DNA of 12,002 bases from Arenibacter sp963972175. GTDB taxonomy: Bacteria; Bacteroidota; Bacteroidia; Flavobacteriales; Flavobacteriaceae. Positions 1 to 6,862 of the stretch are shown one piece after another. The translations under genes and the position numbers were made by a program. Every line of letters begins with the position of its first letter. Position 1 is the stretch's first letter. Where the stretch lies: the NCBI GenBank assembly GCA_963972175.1, contig CAXAVP010000132.1, positions 1-12,002 on the forward strand. Reading direction: 5' to 3'. The notes beneath the pieces are model-generated. The model was given only the letters and a program-made list of their open reading frames with translations, searched no databases and was not told the origin of the DNA.

Positions 1-135
1 TTTCAATTTTCAGTGCGTCTTACTGACTTCTCAAAATTGAGTTTCACTAATAAAACCTATAATAATTGTCATTTTATTAGGAATTACGCAAAATATATGT
101 ATATTATTTAGTCAACCCAATAAAAATATAACTAT

Positions 136-996
136 ATGAGGCAACTTAAGATCACTAAACAAATTACCAACAGAGACACCAAATCCTTGGAAAAATACTT
201 TCAGGAAATATCAAAAATTGATATGATCAGCGCAGATGAGGAGGTGGAACTGGCCAAAAGAATTCGTAAAGGAGATCAAGTTGCACTAAATAAATTAGTA
301 AATGCCAACCTACGCTTTGTGGTGTCGGCCGCTAAACAATATCAGGGAAACGGATTACGGCTTTCCGATCTCATCAACGAAGGCAATATAGGATTGGTAA
401 AGGCGGCCCAACGTTTTGATGAAACCCGAGGTTTTAAATTTATCTCCTATGCCGTATGGTGGGTACGCCAAGCTATATTACAGGCCATGTCCGAACAGTC
501 GCGTATGATTAGACTCCCATTGAACAAAATTGGGGAAATCAGTAAAATAAACAAGGTGTATTCCTATTTGGAGCAGGCCTACCAACGACCTCCAACGGCA
601 ATTGAAATTGCTAGGGAACTGGATATGAGTCCGGCACAGGTTAAACTGGCCATCAAAAACTCCGGAAAGCATTTGTCCATGGACGCCCCTTTTAAAGAGG
701 GAGAAACTTCCAATTTATACCATGTAATAAAATCCAAAGAAAACAACAGTCCCGATGCCAAAGTCATGAAAGATTCCCTAAAAACGGATATTGTCCAGGT
801 CTTAAAAACATTGCCCGAAAGGGAACGCAATGTTATTAGTCTTTACTACGGAATTGGCGAGGATGCGCCCATGAGCCTAAGGGAAATAGGAGAACACTTT
901 GGTATTACCCGAGAACGGGTTAGGCAAATTAGGGAAAAAGCCATTAGGATCTTACAACACAAATCACGGAACAAAATTTTAAAAGCATATTTGTAG
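136..996 (+). CDS. sigma-70 family RNA polymerase sigma factor (RpoD/SigA-like, possibly a second copy)
   Basis: This is a 286-residue sigma factor that directs core RNA polymerase to promoters. A short region 1.2 (about residues 15-50, KSLEKYFQEI) leads into region 2 (about 55-125) with NLRFVVSAAKQYQ, LINEGNIGLVKAAQRFD and the promoter-melting segment FKFISYAVWWVRQAI. Region 3 (about 125-200) contains RLPLNKIGEI, and region 4 (about 215-285) ends in the helix-turn-helix ITRERVRQIREKAIRIL. The length matches Bacteroidota primary sigma factors, which lack region 1.1. Several positions differ from the flavobacterial RpoD consensus as I remember it: LPERERNVISLYYGIG where LTPREADVIRLYFGLG is usual, and RNKILKAYL at the end. 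This suggests a paralogous group 2 factor, but the housekeeping copy cannot be excluded without the genome. The ATG at 136 gives the conserved MRQLKITKQ start, and no Shine-Dalgarno is seen. A stem-loop terminator follows the stop. Confidence 0.93.
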   Translation: MRQLKITKQITNRDTKSLEKYFQEISKIDMISADEEVELAKRIRKGDQVALNKLVNANLRFVVSAAKQYQGNGLRLSDLINEGNIGLVKAAQRFDETRGFKFISYAVWWVRQAILQAMSEQSRMIRLPLNKIGEISKINKVYSYLEQAYQRPPTAIEIARELDMSPAQVKLAIKNSGKHLSMDAPFKEGETSNLYHVIKSKENNSPDAKVMKDSLKTDIVQVLKTLPERERNVISLYYGIGEDAPMSLREIGEHFGITRERVRQIREKAIRILQHKSRNKILKAYL

Positions 997-1028
997 GTTA
1001 AGCCCAACCATATACAATCTGTAATCGG

Positions 1029-1059
1029 GCCAACTCCCAGGAGTCGGCTTTTACTTTTT
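1029..1059 (+). terminator. intrinsic terminator after the sigma factor gene
   Basis: An inverted repeat pairs 1029-1036 with 1041-1048 (arms GCCAACTC and GAGTCGGC, one A·C mismatch) around the loop CCAG. It is followed at once by TTTTACTTTTT. The position, 33 bases past the stop codon at 996, suits a rho-independent terminator that makes the sigma factor gene monocistronic. Confidence 0.6.
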
Positions 1060-1202
1060 GTTACTCTAATTCTTAGCTGGCAATTACTACGGACCATTTA
1101 TTTTGTTGAATGGCATTTTAACCACTCCGTAATAGTCTAGTACGCCCCCTACTGCAATAACTATAAATGTACCAATGTCCGTCCTTTACGGCTAAAAATT
1201 TG

Positions 1203-1210
1203 TATCTTTA
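1203..1210 (+). promoter_or_regulatory. possible -7 box of the small lipoprotein gene
   Basis: TATCTTTA matches the Bacteroidota -7 consensus TAnnTTTG at all but the last base and lies about 60 bases before the ATG at 1272. No TTG-type -33 box is seen at the usual 17-19 base spacing, so the call is weak. Confidence 0.25.
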
Positions 1211-1271
1211 AGATTATCAATTATTTAGCATGCGTTTTATCTAACTATTCAATTAAAAAACAATAGCTATT

Positions 1272-1523
1272 ATGAGCCGATTAAAAGAATTAAAATATCT
1301 AACATTGGTAATCCTCCTTTTTGGTTTTGTCGCAACCGCTACCTTGAGCTCTTGTAGGGAAACAAAAAAGGAAGAAAAGACCGAACAGCAAGAAGAACAA
1401 ATGATGAAGGAAAGTGAAGTTGATGAGGAGCATCATGAAGGGGATGCCAATGAACATCCTAAAAAGGAAGAAGATGAACATCCAAAAAGTGAAGAACATC
1501 CAAACGATAAGGATTCAGAATAA
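1272..1523 (+). CDS. small histidine/glutamate-rich lipoprotein, function unknown
   Basis: The product is 83 residues with a type II signal peptide: basic start MSRLKELK, hydrophobic core at about 10-25, and lipobox LSSC with the modified cysteine at residue 28. The mature part (about 55 residues) is very hydrophilic and probably disordered, rich in Glu, Lys, Asp and His. It carries EEHHEG and three EHP units (NEHPKK, DEHPKS, EEHPND) near the end. Acidic residues close behind the cysteine recall surface-export signals of flavobacterial lipoproteins, so outer-membrane anchoring, perhaps outward-facing, is plausible. Clustered His, Glu and Asp could bind divalent metal ions; that is inference from composition only. 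No domain is recognised. It lies alone between the sigma factor terminator and the convergent transglutaminase-like gene, 20 bases away. The signal peptide and in-frame composition argue for a real gene. Confidence 0.7.
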   Translation: MSRLKELKYLTLVILLFGFVATATLSSCRETKKEEKTEQQEEQMMKESEVDEEHHEGDANEHPKKEEDEHPKSEEHPNDKDSE

Positions 1524-1543
1524 ACTTATATCATAGTGACCGT

Positions 1544-2896
1544 TTATTCTTGGTTTTTCCTGAAAAAAGAAAAAAATGTTTTGGGAAAGGCTGGCGTACT
1601 ACCTATTTCCATTACCGGATAGGCCAAAAAGTTTATGGATCCTATTTGGGGTCCTGGGTCCAAATGCAGGTCTCGTCCCCTACTAAATTCTATTCTATTG
1701 GCCGGGTGCCGCCCAAAGTAATAGGTAGACAGGGAAGTATATTTATTGGCTTCACTAATATCTACAGGCCACCATTTTTCTTCTGCGTAGAACTCGGCCC
1801 AACAGTGGTACCCATCTATCCCCCCTTCATTGCGATCCGAGGGAATGGAAGCCCCTACGGCAAAGCGTGCCGGTATCCCTACAGACCTAGCCAGGGAAAT
1901 GAACAGGGAATGAAACTCCGTGCAATTGCCACTTAGGGCATCACAGGCATATACCGCATCGCCCGTACCATATTTTCCCGCCTTTATATAGCGCATATTG
2001 TCTATCACATAGTCGTATAGCGCCCTGGCCTTCATAATAGTGCCTGCTTTATGCTTATCCCCAATAATAGAATCGGCAAGAATTAGAAAGCGGTCTCCTA
2101 CCGGCATCAGTATATTGGGATCCAGATACCTGCTGGGCGAGGTCTCCTCCTCATAGGGCTTTTTTTCCTGCCTTACCACATCGTAAACCAGTTCTACCGC
2201 TGCCCCGCTGTGCTCTGGGGAAAGTTCCATATACAGTACCGTATTGCCATTATAGGTTTCTTGAAGTAGCTTATGTTCCGTTGGCACCTTTAAATCCCGC
2301 AATACCACGGCTTGAAAACGGTCGGTCTTGGGCACAGGAATCCAGATCCTGGCCATTTCCTTCATTTCCGGAAGGGTCACCAAGTAGTGAAATTCAAAAT
2401 TGTCTTCCCCTTCTATGACTCCCAATAGATCTGAAGTGGCATTTTCCATGGGCATCCTGTACCAGGTCTTATCCTTGCGCTGTTTCCATGAATAAAAGGG
2501 TTTACCGTTAAGTTTGTGCAAGCTGGTCTGGGTAACATTCATACTCCCCGGATCGCCATCCAAGAAAAAGTCCACATCATAGACATCGCCACTTATATCG
2601 GCAAGATCAACACAGGCAAAATGCCGTTGAGGCCCCAGATTGGAGAGGTATTCGGTATGTACGCGTACAAGTTGTAGCCGCAATTCCCTACCTTCTTCGG
2701 TGGTCATATTAAAATAACCTCCATCTTCTTCCACCTTTTTGGCAATATTGGCTTTTATACCTGCCTCAATATCGGCAGTAACTACCTTGGGAACATTCTT
2801 GATAGCCAAGGCTGCCTTTTTGTTGTGCTTGGCGCCAAAATTACAGGCCACCAATGTGCAGAACAAGGCTAAAAAAACAATCCGGGAATATTTCAT
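1544..2896 (-). CDS. transglutaminase-like domain lipoprotein
   Basis: This is a 450-residue exported protein with a C-terminal transglutaminase-like (papain-fold) domain. The Cys-His-Asp triad is visible: C325 in SGNCTEFHSLF, H364 in GYHCWAEFY and D379 in WWPVDISEA, with the family's typical ARSVGIPARFAVG between. Such domains act as proteases, amidases or cross-linkers; the substrate is unknown. The N-terminal part (about 30-250) is a beta-rich region without a recognised family. The start was set at the ATG at 2896 because it gives a textbook lipoprotein signal, MKYSRIVFLALFCTLVAC, with lipobox LVAC and cysteine 18. The longer frame from 2965 would put 23 polar residues in front of it. No Shine-Dalgarno is seen. 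The gene ends 20 bases from the convergent small lipoprotein gene. It may act on periplasmic or surface peptides or on peptidoglycan-linked material; this is inference. Confidence 0.88.
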   Translation of the reverse strand: MKYSRIVFLALFCTLVACNFGAKHNKKAALAIKNVPKVVTADIEAGIKANIAKKVEEDGGYFNMTTEEGRELRLQLVRVHTEYLSNLGPQRHFACVDLADISGDVYDVDFFLDGDPGSMNVTQTSLHKLNGKPFYSWKQRKDKTWYRMPMENATSDLLGVIEGEDNFEFHYLVTLPEMKEMARIWIPVPKTDRFQAVVLRDLKVPTEHKLLQETYNGNTVLYMELSPEHSGAAVELVYDVVRQEKKPYEEETSPSRYLDPNILMPVGDRFLILADSIIGDKHKAGTIMKARALYDYVIDNMRYIKAGKYGTGDAVYACDALSGNCTEFHSLFISLARSVGIPARFAVGASIPSDRNEGGIDGYHCWAEFYAEEKWWPVDISEANKYTSLSTYYFGRHPANRIEFSRGRDLHLDPGPQIGSINFLAYPVMEIGSTPAFPKTFFSFFRKNQE

Positions 2897-3007
2897 GACG
2901 ATATAAGGAAATGGTTTCCATGAAGTTACGACAATTTCATGATTCCCTATATGACACTTACCCATTTTAAAGGTTCATTATAAGCTTTTAGCTATTTCAA
3001 TGTCTTT

Positions 3008-3083
3008 GGGCGTGTCCCTACGGGCCGGGCTATCCGCTACTACTCCTCGCTACGCTGCGGGGTACCGCTGCTATCCCTCACGC
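3008..3083. repeat. GC-rich structured intergenic repeat, flavobacterial type
   Basis: About 76 GC-rich bases stand out from AT-rich surroundings between two minus-strand genes. They fold on themselves. The outer arms GCGTG (3010-3014) and CACGC (3079-3083) pair. Inside lie a small hairpin, CCC(3016-3018) with GGG(3022-3024), an arm GGG(3027-3029) with CCC(3075-3077), and a central stem CCTCGC(3045-3050) with GCGGGG(3057-3062) around a six-base loop. The blocks GGGCTATCCGCT and CCGCT...ATCCCTCACGC recall a repeat I have seen in many flavobacterial intergenic regions, with conserved ends and a variable middle hairpin; this is from memory and unchecked. The 7-base word GCTATTT occurs on both sides (2991-2997, 3101-3107), but not directly at the edges. 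It may be a small non-autonomous mobile repeat or a transcribed 3' structure of the SDR gene. Confidence 0.6.
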
Positions 3084-3189
3084 AGGTCCCTTTGCTATAT
3101 GCTATTTTTATTTTTACAGAAAGTTAAAGGGATAGACTTAAGAAGGTATAGATATAAATACATCACCCTATAATTACTTTTATACTGTT

Positions 3190-3804
3190 TTAATTCCAAC
3201 CAATTAAATCATTGCCCGCTATTATTTCAAAAACTTCGTTGGCGGGTCCGTCATCGTTTAAGGCCTTTGTTAGTACTTTGGCTACATCCTCCCTGCTAAT
3301 AGAGCCTTGTTTGTCCAAAGATTTGGCCATTTGTATCTTTCCCGTTCCTTTCTCATTGGTTAAACTGCCCGGTCTGATGATTACATAAGGAACAGCACTT
3401 GCCTGAAGATATTTGTCCGCATTCTGTTTGGCTTCAAGGTACTCCTTAAGCGCTGGCACCTCTTCCGGTTGGTCCACTCCCATAGAACTGAGCATTACAA
3501 ATTTTCTAATACCTCCGGCCTTGGCCGCATCAATCATTTTCTTAGCCCCCTCTTGATCTACCTGCACTACATTTTTCCCCCCGGACCCTGCCGCAAATAC
3601 AATCTTATCTATATCCAAAACAGTATGTGATACATCTTCTGCAAGATCCCCTACAACGGTTTTTATATCCTGAACCAAAAATTCGTCGACCTGACTTTCT
3701 TTACGAACCATAGCAACAGGCTCAAAATACTGTGATGCTTTTAGCAAACGAACCACTTTTTTTCCCGTGGTGCCCGTAGCACCTACAACTAGTATATTTT
3801 CCAT
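3190..3804 (-). CDS. NAD(P)-binding protein, atypical SDR / NmrA-type (NAD(P)H-binding family)
   Basis: The product has 204 residues and is a single Rossmann-fold domain. The dinucleotide-binding loop is at the N-terminus: GATGTTG at residues 8-14, following the beta strand ILVV. Other landmarks are the acidic VVGDLAED segment near residue 50, VMLSSMGVD near 105, the SDR-like Y122-x3-K126 (YLEAK), and VIIRPGSL near 145. This pattern and length match the short NAD(P)H-binding YwnB/NmrA-like proteins, which include reductases and redox-sensing proteins. The reaction and substrate cannot be read from sequence. There is no signal peptide, so it should be cytoplasmic. The ATG at 3804 directly precedes the first beta strand. 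The gene appears to stand alone, with the decayed AraC region upstream and a structured repeat downstream. Confidence 0.85.
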   Translation of the reverse strand: MENILVVGATGTTGKKVVRLLKASQYFEPVAMVRKESQVDEFLVQDIKTVVGDLAEDVSHTVLDIDKIVFAAGSGGKNVVQVDQEGAKKMIDAAKAGGIRKFVMLSSMGVDQPEEVPALKEYLEAKQNADKYLQASAVPYVIIRPGSLTNEKGTGKIQMAKSLDKQGSISREDVAKVLTKALNDDGPANEVFEIIAGNDLIGWN

Positions 3805-4142
3805 ATCGTTATTTTTTACAAAGTTCCCTTAATTACCCAAAACAAATTAATAGGATATCATTAATCATTGACCCATTTGCTCTGAGCTCAGAAGATAAAT
3901 AAAGGTCTAATGTTGGTCTTTAATTTTTATAGATCTACTTGCTATATAAGAAGCCTATTTTTCCTCAGGACACTGCTACTAATTTATGGAACCACTTATA
4001 TTAGGGTATTGGCCAAAGTCCCTCCAATCTTTCCCAGAATTTTCTAAGGCCTGTAGTATATAAAACAGTAATACATCAACAATATGGACATATTTCATGT
4101 CGGGATAAAAGCAACGTTCCTATGAAGTATAATAATTACTAG
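3805..4142. other. gene-poor stretch without a convincing gene
   Basis: Apart from the possible SDR promoter at its left end, nothing here can be firmly assigned. A minus-strand frame from the ATG at 4098 to a stop at 3979 is open for 39 residues and reads plausibly (MKYVHIVDVLLFYILQ and then polar residues), but it has no recognised match, is short, and could be chance. The missing N-terminal part of the decayed AraC regulator might lie here, too altered to read. Confidence 0.4.
3819..3846 (-). promoter_or_regulatory. possible Bacteroidota-type promoter of the SDR gene
   Basis: Read on the minus strand, TTTG (3846-3843) and GAACTTTG (3826-3819) are separated by 16 bases. They resemble the -33 TTTG and -7 TAnnTTTG boxes, although the -7 box lacks the leading TA. 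This placing would give a leader of only about eight bases before the ATG at 3804, so the call is tentative. Confidence 0.3.
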
Positions 4143-4475
4143 GTTTATCAAGTAGGGCCCATATTTCCAATTCAGTTTGTTAATTTGGATCTCACAACTA
4201 CTAGTTTAATAAAGATGCTCTTCATAGGTGCCATCATCCGAGTAAACAAAAAAGTCTCTGCCACAGGATTTAAAGCCTACAAGTACATCTACTAATTCAC
4301 CTCTTCCTCATTGGTTTTCATTACAAAAAACATCTTCTGAAAAGCTGCCCTCTACAAAACTGACACCAGTACCATCCGGTATACAAATTATCTTAATTTG
4401 GACAATTTAATTGCCATGATCCTTCAAGAGTTCAGACATTACGGGGAATAGTCCATTAACCTCATCACCAGTTTA
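4143..4475 (+). pseudogene. decayed N-terminal (sensor) half of an AraC-family regulator
   Basis: The same reading frame as the intact DNA-binding part at 4476-4907 continues upstream with coding-like content: many codons end in C (tac, atc, acc, ttc, gcc). It is broken by stops at 4293 (TAA), 4338 (TGA) and 4449 (TAG), and its left limit is a TAG at 4140. Readable pieces are GFKAYKYIY before the first stop, STIRYTNYLNLDNLIAMI and LQEFRHYGE before the third, and SINLITSLMTSIL running into the next ORF. Both the strand order and the content suit the end of a cupin-like sensor domain and the linker of an AraC regulator. I infer that the original gene was about 250-290 residues and that its sensor half has decayed. 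Without a homologue alignment the exact borders are uncertain. Confidence 0.55.
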
Positions 4476-4907
4476 ATGACCAGCATTTTGAAAATACTGA
4501 TTAGAAATATTAAAAAAAGTAGCTGTTTTAATCTTCCCAAGAGTAACACCGATGATAGAATTACAAAAATACTCACCTATATCAATGAGAACATTGATAA
4601 GACCGAGCTTTTAAAGGTGGAGAACTTGGCAGATGTATTTATGATGTCTGCCACCTACGTATGCGAATATTTTAAAAAGCAGGTAAATGTGTCCTTAAGG
4701 GAATATAATATCAAAGCGAAGCTAAAACTGGTAGAAATAAGACTTTTAAACTCCAACTACACCCTTACCGAGATTGCTGACGAATTAGGCTTCACCGATG
4801 TTAGCCATTTGTCCAAAACATTTAAAAAGTATGTAGGCACCGCCATCCGTGAGTTCAAGAACAAGGGAAAGTATATGCTTTTAAAGCGTAGTGCCTGTAC
4901 TGTTTAA
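4476..4907 (+). CDS. AraC-family DNA-binding domain (truncated regulator)
   Basis: The open frame encodes 143 residues, essentially only the C-terminal double helix-turn-helix of an AraC/XylS regulator. The first HTH is about 49-72 (ENLADVFMMSATYVCEYF) and the second about 96-130 (TLTEIADELGFTDVSHLSK, then TFKKYVG), followed by the usual end IREFKNKGK. AraC regulators are normally 250-300 residues with an N-terminal ligand-binding domain; here that part is disrupted upstream in the same frame. The ATG at 4476 is therefore probably an internal methionine of the ancestral gene. The piece may be a dead remnant, or it may be translated as a ligand-independent DNA-binding protein. It lies about 90 bases before the SLC13 permease gene, its likeliest former target, though that is inference. 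The DNA-binding assignment is firm; whether it is expressed is unknown. Confidence 0.8.
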   Translation: MTSILKILIRNIKKSSCFNLPKSNTDDRITKILTYINENIDKTELLKVENLADVFMMSATYVCEYFKKQVNVSLREYNIKAKLKLVEIRLLNSNYTLTEIADELGFTDVSHLSKTFKKYVGTAIREFKNKGKYMLLKRSACTV

Positions 4908-4941
4908 CCCTTACTGGAACCCGAATGTTTCCACCTCAAAT

Positions 4942-4957
4942 GGGTTTTACCAAACCC
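4942..4957. terminator. small hairpin between the AraC remnant and the permease gene
   Basis: GGGTTT (4942-4947) and AAACCC (4952-4957) form a perfect six-base-pair stem with loop TACC. It lies 35 bases after the AraC stop and 43 bases before the permease ATG. There is no T-run after it, so it could be a weak terminator, a leader structure, or an operator-like inverted repeat. Confidence 0.35.
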
Positions 4958-4999
4958 CTCGATTGTCTTATATTTATGGTAGACCCATAACTATGGAAC

Positions 5000-6841
5000 A
5001 TGAGCTTTGAGATTGCCTTGATATTCGCGATCATTGGAATAGTAGTTATACTGTTTGCCTTTGAGATATTCCCCATGGACAAAATTGCCTTTTGTATTAT
5101 GGGCGTTTTGGTGCTGTTTGGACTCATAAGCCCAGAAGAGGCCATTAGTGGTTTTTCCAATTCGGCGGTCATTACCATATTATGTCTTATGATATTAGCC
5201 GTTGCCCTGGAACAAAACGGCGTAATCTCATGGATGGCGAACGGACTAAAGAAATTTAGAACCTGGCCCATTTTTTTTATGGTCCCTCTTTTTATGTTTA
5301 TCACAGGGTCTATTTCGGCATTTATTAGCTCTACGGCCGTTGTAATTGTTTTTATAAAGATCGTCACGGAATTATCGGACAAATACAATGTCTCCAAGAG
5401 CAAATTACTCCTACCTATATCCTATGCCAGTATTTTAGGGGGCAGTTGCACCCTAATGGGCACCTCTACCAACCTTATCGTCAACTCCATTTATACCAAT
5501 AGAACTGGTGATAGCTTGGCTTTTTTTGAATTCTCCTGGCTCGGCGTCATATTCCTGATAGTAGCCATACTCCTAATAAGCTTCCTTTCCCACCTGCTAC
5601 CAAAAGACTCCAAAGAAAAATTATGGGAACAATATGCTGTGGACAAGTATATAACCACCTTGGAAATAAGCCCTAATTCCGATCTTATTGGCCAACAACT
5701 TTCCGAAACCTTTCTAGGAAAACAGGATATTTCCGTATTAAAACTATTCCGAACGGGCCTTGACAGCCACGCCCCTTTAAAACAGGTAATACTGCAAGCA
5801 GGAGACCGATTGATGCTATCCTGCACCCTAGAGCATCTAATGCATTTAAAAAGGGATACAGAAATGATTGTTTCTCCCAAAGAAGAAGAACCGGGGGTTT
5901 ACAGCCATTTTGAATTCAAGGATAAGGAAGCAGAACCTGACCGTATCACCCAGAACAAACAAAATATTCAGACCATTTTAGTGGAGATGATGATGATGCC
6001 GGGAGCCCGATTTCTGGGAAAGACCTTGGGCGAGCTCAAGCATTCATTTTTGCACGATGCCATTCCCTTGGCCATAAAAAAAAGAAAGAACCTCCGAAAT
6101 TTAAAAGAGAGAATGTATACCGATGATATGGACCTAACTCAACTAAAGGTAGGTGACCGGGTACTCTTGGAAATTGAAAGGGATAAGATCAAGGATTTTG
6201 ACCTGTCTGACAATGTAGCCATTTTGCAACAATACGAAGCCCCTGAAAGCGCCAAATCTTCCAAGCGCAACCTTACTCTTTTTGTCTTATTGGCCGTAAT
6301 TGTTCTTGCCGCAACCGGCACCTTGAAAATCCTATCGGCAACCCTTCTAGGGTGCATGGTCCTATTGCTGTTTAACGGAGTGGAATTGGAAAAGGTATAC
6401 AAAAAAATTAATTGGCAAATCCTATTCCTATTGGCTGGTATGATTCCCTTGGGGATTGCCATGCACAATACGGGAGCAGATAACTGGATTTCCCAAAAGT
6501 TGCTGCTATTGATGCAAGGAAAAGACCCCATGTTTTCTGTTGGCACTTTATTTTTGGTCACCATGCTACTGAGCAGTATTGTATCCAATAATGCCACGGC
6601 CATCATTATGACCCCTATTGCCATTTCATTGGCTACTGGTATGCAACTCCCGGTGAAACCCTTTGTTCTGGCCATTATGTTCGCCGCCAACTTCAGTTTC
6701 TTCACCCCCTTGGGCTATCAGACCAATACCCTCATTTATAGTATGGGCATCTATAGATTTAAACACTTTTTTATCCTAGGGGGCATTATATCTATTGTAC
6801 TCCTTATTCTAGCCACTTTATTGCTAGGTACTATGCTCTAA
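5000..6841 (+). CDS. SLC13-family permease with two RCK_C (TrkA-C) domains
   Basis: This is a 613-residue inner-membrane transporter of the SLC13/DASS type, a group that moves sulfate, dicarboxylates or other anions with sodium. The layout is a first membrane half (about 1-205), a soluble insert with two RCK_C/TrkA-C domains (about 220-290 and 328-400), and a second membrane half (about 420-613). Signature segments appear once in each half. The first half has GTSTN at residues 154-158, just after GGSCTLM. The second half has SNNATA at 529-534, followed by GYQTN at 572-576; these correspond to the Ser-Asn-Thr-type cation and substrate sites of the family. The RCK_C pair is typical of bacterial and algal sulfate-permease-like members and suggests control by a small ligand. 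The substrate is not determined; sulfate is a guess. The ATG at 5000 puts the first membrane helix at the very N-terminus. It converges on the MFS gene, 21 bases away. Confidence 0.9.
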   Translation: MSFEIALIFAIIGIVVILFAFEIFPMDKIAFCIMGVLVLFGLISPEEAISGFSNSAVITILCLMILAVALEQNGVISWMANGLKKFRTWPIFFMVPLFMFITGSISAFISSTAVVIVFIKIVTELSDKYNVSKSKLLLPISYASILGGSCTLMGTSTNLIVNSIYTNRTGDSLAFFEFSWLGVIFLIVAILLISFLSHLLPKDSKEKLWEQYAVDKYITTLEISPNSDLIGQQLSETFLGKQDISVLKLFRTGLDSHAPLKQVILQAGDRLMLSCTLEHLMHLKRDTEMIVSPKEEEPGVYSHFEFKDKEAEPDRITQNKQNIQTILVEMMMMPGARFLGKTLGELKHSFLHDAIPLAIKKRKNLRNLKERMYTDDMDLTQLKVGDRVLLEIERDKIKDFDLSDNVAILQQYEAPESAKSSKRNLTLFVLLAVIVLAATGTLKILSATLLGCMVLLLFNGVELEKVYKKINWQILFLLAGMIPLGIAMHNTGADNWISQKLLLLMQGKDPMFSVGTLFLVTMLLSSIVSNNATAIIMTPIAISLATGMQLPVKPFVLAIMFAANFSFFTPLGYQTNTLIYSMGIYRFKHFFILGGIISIVLLILATLLLGTML

Positions 6842-6862
6842 AAATATTATAAATTTCTTGCC

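Noticed and set aside
39..77. E. coli-like TTGAGT ... TATAAT pair upstream of the sigma factor gene
   Set aside because: The spacer is only 15 bases, and Bacteroidota RNA polymerase uses TTTG/TAnnTTTG boxes; in AT-rich DNA such a match is expected by chance.
1548..1575. TTTTTC/GAAAAA inverted repeat near the convergent gene ends
   Set aside because: It is AT-only, short, and lies within the end of the transglutaminase-like coding region; likely a lysine/phenylalanine codon effect.
1550..1936. 128-residue plus-strand frame opposite the transglutaminase-like gene
   Set aside because: It lies wholly inside a gene with catalytic motifs on the other strand, shows no domain, and mirrors that gene's coding pattern.
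2897..2965. Longer start of the transglutaminase-like gene
   Set aside because: It would place 23 residues before a perfect lipoprotein signal peptide that starts at the ATG at 2896.
4206..4417. Minus-strand frame rich in G-starting codons, reading like protein (IPDGTGVSFVEGSF, YSDDGTYEEHLY)
   Set aside because: It lies in exact mirror phase with the plus-strand AraC frame. The C-ending codons of that frame appear as G-starting codons on the other strand. It also contains an in-frame TGA and has no clean start, so it is a shadow of the decayed AraC gene.
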